NCBI GenBank assembly: GCA_003695285.1
Contig: RFIL01000434.1
Span: 1-10,193, forward strand
Direction of reading: 5' to 3'
Length of the DNA: 10,193 bases
Origin: Calditrichota bacterium
GTDB taxonomy: Bacteria > Calditrichota > Calditrichia > RBG-13-44-9 > J075
Shown one piece after another: positions 6,464-10,193 of the stretch. Below the pieces are notes generated by a model. The model searched no databases and had not been told where the DNA came from. It saw only the letters and a program-made list of their open reading frames with translations. Within the stretch, counting starts at the first letter, position 1. Each line of letters starts with the position of its first letter. The translations under genes and the position numbers were made by a program.

Positions 6464-6913
6464 TCAGTTTTGATGAAGTTGTTTTCCACAGTGCACACAA
6501 TAGTGATAGGAACTTTTGACTTCTTTTCCACAGTGTGGGCAATACATTTTTCCTAACTGAGAACCTGATTTAACAAGCTTTTGACGATAATTTTTGATCT
6601 CTTTTTCTAATGGGTCATCTTCATTTTCCGAGTTTTGAAGAGCATCCAGTTGTTTTAAAACTTCCACTGCTTTTCGTTGATACTCGCCCTTCAGTTCTTC
6701 ATAATCTTCACGGGAGATTTTACCCAGTTGATACTCGAAATCAATTTCTTTAATCGCTCTGAGTGCTTCTGTTTTTGCTTCCATGAGGTATCTCAGACTG
6801 GAATCCCCATTGCCCAAAGGGATAGGGATCGATAACTTATTTTTCATAAACAATGGGTATAATACATATCCCAGAATAAGCCCACTCATAAGTATTGCCA
6901 GAACAATAGACAT
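6464..6913 (-). CDS. CcmI-like membrane protein with C-terminal zinc ribbon
   Basis: The 149-residue product has an N-terminal membrane helix (about 3-22) followed by KNK, so the rest should face the cytoplasm. Residues 42-92 are a charged helical hairpin (LRAIKEIDFEYQLGKI, then EDYEELKGEYQ) matching the N-terminal segment of CcmI/CycH, which helps present apocytochrome to the CcmF/CcmH ligation complex. The large periplasmic TPR region of classical CcmI (usually over 300 residues) is absent. Instead the protein ends in a zinc ribbon, CPHCG (125-129) and CVHCG (139-143). An AAGGAG site lies 6 nt upstream of the ATG, inside the end of ccmH, and only 2 nt separate the ccmH stop from this start, so the two are translationally coupled. 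CcmI-like is a family-level call supported by position and by the hairpin. The zinc ribbon is clear. Confidence 0.75.
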   Translation of the reverse strand: MSIVLAILMSGLILGYVLYPLFMKNKLSIPIPLGNGDSSLRYLMEAKTEALRAIKEIDFEYQLGKISREDYEELKGEYQRKAVEVLKQLDALQNSENEDDPLEKEIKNYRQKLVKSGSQLGKMYCPHCGKEVKSSYHYCVHCGKQLHQN

Positions 6914-6915
6914 TG

Positions 6916-7374
6916 TTATTCTCCTTTTTCTTCAAAATGGCTCAATTCGTTTTCCAGTTGTTCCAGATATTTGGGATCCAGCTTCTCAGATGGTCCACTC
7001 TCTTGTTTCGTTTCAGGGTGACTCCAGCGTTTTACGGTTTTAATCAATACACCTCCAACCAGAATCACAGATAGAAAGGGGAGTATCCAGGCCACCAGAT
7101 TAAATCCTTTCTTTGTGGGTGCAGAAAGAATTTTTTCTCCAAATCGGCTGACATAACTATCCAGAATTTCCTGTTGCGTCATACCCCTTTCAATCATTTG
7201 TTTTATTTCAGTCCGCATTTCCTCTGACTTCTGGCATTCACAGGTATACAAAGGCATCGTGCATCCACAGGTGCACATCAAATGCTTTTCCACAGAGCTG
7301 ACCGTGGGGGTTTCTGCCAGAACTGGAACGGCAATAAAAAATATGCTGATTGTCAACAGGATGAATGTTTTCAT
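6916..7374 (-). CDS. ccmH: Cytochrome c maturation protein CcmH (CycL/NrfF type)
   Basis: The 152-residue product is a periplasmic, membrane-anchored thiol protein that reduces or presents the CXXCH cysteines of apocytochrome c for haem attachment by CcmF. It has a signal peptide (1-20, ending VLA), the family helical core (about 30-82: IKQMIERGMTQQEIL, SRFGEKIL), one membrane helix (about 91-112) and an acidic C-terminal tail. The cysteine site is unusual: MCTCGC (33-38) and CEC (45-47), five cysteines spaced C-x-C-x-C and C-x-C, in place of the classical LRCxxCQ. I chose the ATG at 7372-7374, preceded by AGAGAGGA. A GTG at 7387-7389 would add five residues (MREDI) before the signal peptide and would consume the ribosome binding site. 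The gene is 21 nt after ccmF and 2 nt before the CcmI-like gene. Confidence 0.9.
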   Translation of the reverse strand: MKTFILLTISIFFIAVPVLAETPTVSSVEKHLMCTCGCTMPLYTCECQKSEEMRTEIKQMIERGMTQQEILDSYVSRFGEKILSAPTKKGFNLVAWILPFLSVILVGGVLIKTVKRWSHPETKQESGPSEKLDPKYLEQLENELSHFEEKGE

Positions 7375-7378
7375 GATA

Positions 7379-7386
7379 TCCTCTCT
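7379..7386 (-). promoter_or_regulatory. Ribosome binding site choosing the ccmH ATG start
   Basis: AGAGAGGA on the minus strand lies 4 nt upstream of the ATG at 7372-7374. It falls within codons that would be translated if the upstream GTG at 7387-7389 were used, so it favours the shorter product that begins directly with the signal peptide. Confidence 0.6.
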
Positions 7387-7395
7387 CACTTTGGC

Positions 7396-9396
7396 TTATG
7401 CTCCAATCGGGGTAGCGGTTTTCTTTAAATTAAACGTTTTCTTCGGAACCGGGGATTGGGTTGCCTCCCTTTTCTTAGAAGGCCACATAGCAATTAAAGT
7501 CCCAATGATCAGGACATATCCACCCCACCAAATCCAGGCGACCAGAGGATTGATGTGTGCTTTGACATAGACGGCATCATCATCCACTCCCCCGAGAATT
7601 AAATACAGATCCTCCCGATAATCCGAGAGTATGGCAACTTCGGTCATGGTTTGATCTTGAAGGGGGTGATATTCTTTGGCCGGAGTGATGACACCTAAAT
7701 CCTTGTTGTCTTTTTTCACTCGAAAACTGGCATTGAGCACCTCGGCATTGGCAGTTTTATAATAGTCCACCCCTAAAAAGGTAAGCTGGTAATTTTTCAA
7801 ATTGATCGTTTCGCCATTTCGTAGCGTTTTTTCCACTTCCGCTTTAAATGCTGAAGAACCTGTAATCCCTATAAAGATTAGCATGACACCTATATGTACG
7901 ATATATCCACCATATCGTCTTCGATGTTTTAGTATCAGGTTGATGAAAGCCCTGAATATATTTTGTTCCACTCTTTTTCTTGCTCGAACTCCCCGATAAA
8001 ACTCCATTACAATCCCAGTCAGTACAAAGCTAATCAAGCTAAAGGACAGTAATGGATAAAGATCTCGGATCCCGATGAACCAGAGAATAATCAAGGCTAA
8101 AAAGAAGCCAATTCCGGGATAAAGAAAATTACGAACCAGATTATGGGTGCTTGCTTTTCTCCATGCAATTAACGGCCCCACTCCTGTTAACAGGATTAAA
8201 ACTATACCAATGGGCACATTGACACTATTAAAGAAAGGTGGGCCTACAGTAATTTTCACTCCTCGAACCGCTTCGGAGATGACGGGGAAGAGAGTTCCCC
8301 ATAATATAGCGAATGCAGAACCGACCAGAATTAAATTATTAAAGAGAAAACTGGATTCCCGGGATAAATAGGAATCGAAGTGATAATCGCTTCGCAACTC
8401 TTCTCGACGAGTGAAAATCAAATAAACCGAGACGGTAATTAACAAAACCAAAAAAGCTAAGAAGACATATCCCAGGCTGGAGGCCCCAAATGAGTGGACG
8501 GAGGAAATAATTCCGCTTCGGGTCACAAATGTCCCGAAGATCGTCAATAAAAAGGTAATGACAATCAATGAGACATTCCAAATTTTTAGCATCCCTCTTC
8601 TTTCCTGTATCATAACGGAATGCAGAAATGCGGTTCCGGTTAACCAGGGCATCAGGGAGGCATTTTCCACGGGATCCCAGCCCCAGTAACCACCCCATCC
8701 CAGTTCCACATAAGCCCATTTAGCACCCAATAAAATTCCAATACTTAAAAACAACCAGGCAAAAAGTGTCCATCGTCGAGTCAACACAATCCATTCACTA
8801 TCTAACTTACGATTGAGCAATGCAGCAATCGCAAAGGCAAAAGGTACTGAAAACCCGACATATCCCAGGTAGAGTGTTGGTGGATGGAACATCATACCGG
8901 GGTTCTGGAGAAGCGGATTTAGTCCCTGACCTTCAGTAACGGCAAAGGCCATCCTTTCAAAGGGGTTGGTTATGAACACCAATAAGATTAAGAAAAAGAA
9001 TAATATTGCTGATAGCGTTGTGATAACATGAGGAATCAATCGGAATTGAAAATTTCGATTCTGCCATAAAACCACCAGTGTAAATAAGGAAAGCAACCAT
9101 GCCCATAGCAACAGTGAGCCCGATTGACCGGCCCAGAGTGCTGAAATAGCATAAAAAGTGGGTAAACCGTTACTAACATGTTCTGCAACATATTTAAGCG
9201 AATAATTCTTTATCGCTAGTGAATATGCCAGGATTCCGATAGAAACCGATAATAGTAAAAAATTGCTTATGACAGCCCTTTTGGCACTCCACCAGAACTC
9301 AAAAGTTGAATTTCTTAAACTGATAAAAGAGGTAACGACAGCATAAAGACTCAAAACCAATGCCAGCGACAAACTAATTTCTCCGAATTCAATCAT
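7396..9396 (-). CDS. ccmF: Cytochrome c haem lyase subunit CcmF
   Basis: The 666-residue polytopic membrane protein (CcmF of E. coli is about 650) is the synthetase that transfers haem from holo-CcmE to apocytochrome c. It has a long series of hydrophobic helices across its length and the hallmark tryptophan-rich periplasmic WWD motif, GWGGYWGWDPVENASLMPW (233-251). His171 (MMFHPP), His259, His301 and His501 sit at the places of the four conserved haem-ligand histidines of CcmF. A large soluble periplasmic loop (about 515-610) precedes the last membrane helix (about 618-638), followed by a basic cytoplasmic tail. An AAGGAG site lies 7 nt before the ATG at 9394-9396. It starts 18 nt after ccmE and ends 21 nt before ccmH; no ccmG lies between them. 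Nothing is truncated. Confidence 0.97.
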   Translation of the reverse strand: MIEFGEISLSLALVLSLYAVVTSFISLRNSTFEFWWSAKRAVISNFLLLSVSIGILAYSLAIKNYSLKYVAEHVSNGLPTFYAISALWAGQSGSLLLWAWLLSLFTLVVLWQNRNFQFRLIPHVITTLSAILFFFLILLVFITNPFERMAFAVTEGQGLNPLLQNPGMMFHPPTLYLGYVGFSVPFAFAIAALLNRKLDSEWIVLTRRWTLFAWLFLSIGILLGAKWAYVELGWGGYWGWDPVENASLMPWLTGTAFLHSVMIQERRGMLKIWNVSLIVITFLLTIFGTFVTRSGIISSVHSFGASSLGYVFLAFLVLLITVSVYLIFTRREELRSDYHFDSYLSRESSFLFNNLILVGSAFAILWGTLFPVISEAVRGVKITVGPPFFNSVNVPIGIVLILLTGVGPLIAWRKASTHNLVRNFLYPGIGFFLALIILWFIGIRDLYPLLSFSLISFVLTGIVMEFYRGVRARKRVEQNIFRAFINLILKHRRRYGGYIVHIGVMLIFIGITGSSAFKAEVEKTLRNGETINLKNYQLTFLGVDYYKTANAEVLNASFRVKKDNKDLGVITPAKEYHPLQDQTMTEVAILSDYREDLYLILGGVDDDAVYVKAHINPLVAWIWWGGYVLIIGTLIAMWPSKKREATQSPVPKKTFNLKKTATPIGA

Positions 9397-9414
9397 CGTT
9401 TTTCTCCTTGACCA

Positions 9415-9822
9415 TTAGTTTTTTTCAGGATCCGCTTCATATTTCGAAGGGCATTTCACCAGGATTTTTTGACCGGTGATTTTACCGGTTTGAGGGGAAT
9501 ATCGCCCCTGAACAACCACCTGTAATCCAGGCTTGAAATTGTCAGGAATGATCCCTTGATACACGACAGGCAGGGTTAAACTGCTGTTTTTCATATCCTG
9601 AATCGTAAATTCAAGATTCCCACCACCATAGGTTTTCACTGACCCTGGTTGAACAATTCCAGAGACCTGTAATACACCGCCTCGCTCTGCAACATCTGGG
9701 TTTGAAACAATCTGCGAGACTTCAACATAACTCATCATAGACTTATCCAACCCTTTCATAACCAGAAAACCAAAGGTGACAACAATGATGACAATACCGA
9801 TGATATAACCTCGTTTACTCAT
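9415..9822 (-). CDS. ccmE: Haem chaperone CcmE, CXXXY variant
   Basis: The 135-residue product is the periplasmic haem chaperone that takes haem from CcmC and hands it to CcmF. An N-terminal membrane anchor (about 6-23) is followed by the OB-fold beta barrel (about 32-122), with SGIVQPGSV, LEFTIQD, LPVVYQGIIPDNFKPG and VVVQGRY as typical strands. The haem-binding motif near the C-terminus is CPSKY (Cys124 to Tyr128), so the usual covalent haem ligand His of HxxxY is replaced by Cys. This CXXXY type is known from archaea and some bacteria such as Desulfovibrio. The start was set at the ATG at 9820-9822 because GGAGGA lies 5 nt upstream. The frame extends upstream to 9855, but those 11 codons overlap the ribosome binding site and add a basic stretch. 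It lies 18 nt before ccmF. Confidence 0.95.
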   Translation of the reverse strand: MSKRGYIIGIVIIVVTFGFLVMKGLDKSMMSYVEVSQIVSNPDVAERGGVLQVSGIVQPGSVKTYGGGNLEFTIQDMKNSSLTLPVVYQGIIPDNFKPGLQVVVQGRYSPQTGKITGQKILVKCPSKYEADPEKN

Positions 9823-9827
9823 GTCAA

Positions 9828-9833
9828 TCCTCC
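9828..9833 (-). promoter_or_regulatory. Ribosome binding site fixing the ccmE start
   Basis: GGAGGA on the minus strand, 5 nt from the ATG at 9820-9822, is a near-ideal Shine-Dalgarno sequence. It rules out the upstream in-frame start at 9855, for which no comparable site is seen. Confidence 0.8.
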
Positions 9834-9860
9834 GCAAATGTTGTTTTGTTTTCACACTAC

Positions 9861-10103
9861 TTATGGGTGAATATGTTTTGAAGCCGCTTTATTTATTTCT
9901 TTTGAAAAAATCAATGATTCCCGAAGCTCGCACTGAGCAACATTTTCATTTGGTAACCCGCATGAGCAGTTTTTACTGGTATGCATGTGACACCCACCAC
10001 TTTTCCTGAGAGAGCGATAGGAACCACGAAATGCCCAAATCAGAATGGTAGCGAGTACGACGATAGTAAGTAATGTTTCTAAGATTTCGATTAAAGCATC
10101 CAT
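9861..10103 (-). CDS. Small Cys-rich membrane protein in the ccmD position
   Basis: The 80-residue product has one membrane helix (about 8-26, LETLLTIVVLATILIWAF) followed by an Arg/Lys-rich segment (RGSYRSLRK), so the C-terminal part should be cytoplasmic. That part carries GGCHMH (36-41), CSC (46-48) and Cys58, and ends KHIHP. Four cysteines plus several histidines suggest metal or haem binding. The start is the ATG at 10101-10103, with GGGAGA at 10111-10116; a TTG at 10116-10118 would absorb that site. It lies 38 nt upstream of ccmE, where ccmD sits in many Ccm clusters. The helix-then-basic layout is like CcmD, but the Cys-rich tail is not part of classical CcmD. It also resembles small FeoB-associated Cys-rich membrane proteins in layout. 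Function is not assigned. Confidence 0.65.
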   Translation of the reverse strand: MDALIEILETLLTIVVLATILIWAFRGSYRSLRKSGGCHMHTSKNCSCGLPNENVAQCELRESLIFSKEINKAASKHIHP

Positions 10104-10131
10104 TTTATACTCTCCCAATAGTTACGATTTA

Positions 10132-10193
10132 TCAATGGGCAATTTTGATGCCTTGAGCAGGATCGATTACGGCAAATATATAAATATCAAGCG
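10132..10193 (-). CDS. C-terminal end of an upstream gene (5' part beyond window)
   Basis: One minus-strand frame stays open from the window edge for 19 codons and ends in TGA at 10132-10134, giving a tail that reads DIYIFAVIDPAQGIKIAH. The other two minus-strand frames here hit stops early. The stop lies 28 nt before the ATG of the Cys-rich membrane protein, the spacing expected within this tightly packed operon. The tail is not hydrophobic enough to look like a CcmC end. It is too short to identify, and an open stretch of this length can occur by chance. Confidence 0.4.
   Translation of the reverse strand, partial: LDIYIFAVIDPAQGIKIAH

Noticed and set aside
8339..8719. Minus-strand open frame of 126 codons inside ccmF
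   Set aside because: It is an out-of-frame overlap fully inside the intact, motif-confirmed ccmF reading frame.

Overview
The window reads as chromosomal DNA of a Gram-negative (diderm) bacterium with moderate to low G+C. Every supportable gene lies on the minus strand, so transcription runs from high to low coordinates. Most products carry signal peptides, lipoboxes or membrane anchors, so this is an envelope and cytochrome-biogenesis region. The gene style (tandem Deg proteases, zinc-ribbon anchored proteins, a CXXXY-type CcmE) would fit an FCB-group lineage such as Calditrichota or Ignavibacteriota, but that placement is inference from protein style only.

Region 1 (about 10193 down to 3588) is one long, tightly packed operon, with intergenic gaps of 2 to 51 nt. 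It holds, in order: the tail of an unidentified gene, a small Cys-rich membrane protein in the position usually held by ccmD, ccmE, ccmF, ccmH, a CcmI-like protein with a C-terminal zinc ribbon, a 385-residue anchored beta-domain protein, two tiny YHS-domain proteins, a zinc-ribbon/TM/CcmH-like fusion, and a DUF3347 lipoprotein. A strong hairpin terminator closes it. The core is System I (Ccm) cytochrome c maturation: CcmE carries haem, CcmF attaches it to apocytochrome, and CcmH-type proteins handle the apocytochrome thiols. The system is a variant. CcmE has Cys instead of the haem-binding His, no ccmG lies between ccmF and ccmH, CcmH has an atypical cysteine pattern, and CcmI- and CcmH-type modules appear twice in different architectures. 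The YHS and DUF3347 proteins suggest that metal (probably copper) handling is tied to the same operon, perhaps for assembly of a haem/copper respiratory enzyme.

Region 2 (2897 to 3535) is a stand-alone YceI-family periplasmic protein with its own plausible promoter and a strong ribosome binding site.

Region 3 (1 to about 2800) is a two-gene unit: a Deg/HtrA protease with an intact His-Asp-Ser triad and two PDZ domains, then, 21 nt downstream, a paralogue of the same architecture in which all three catalytic residues are replaced. The second gene runs off the left edge of the window. No RNA genes, mobile elements or CRISPR arrays were seen, and no gene-free stretch exceeds about 210 bases.
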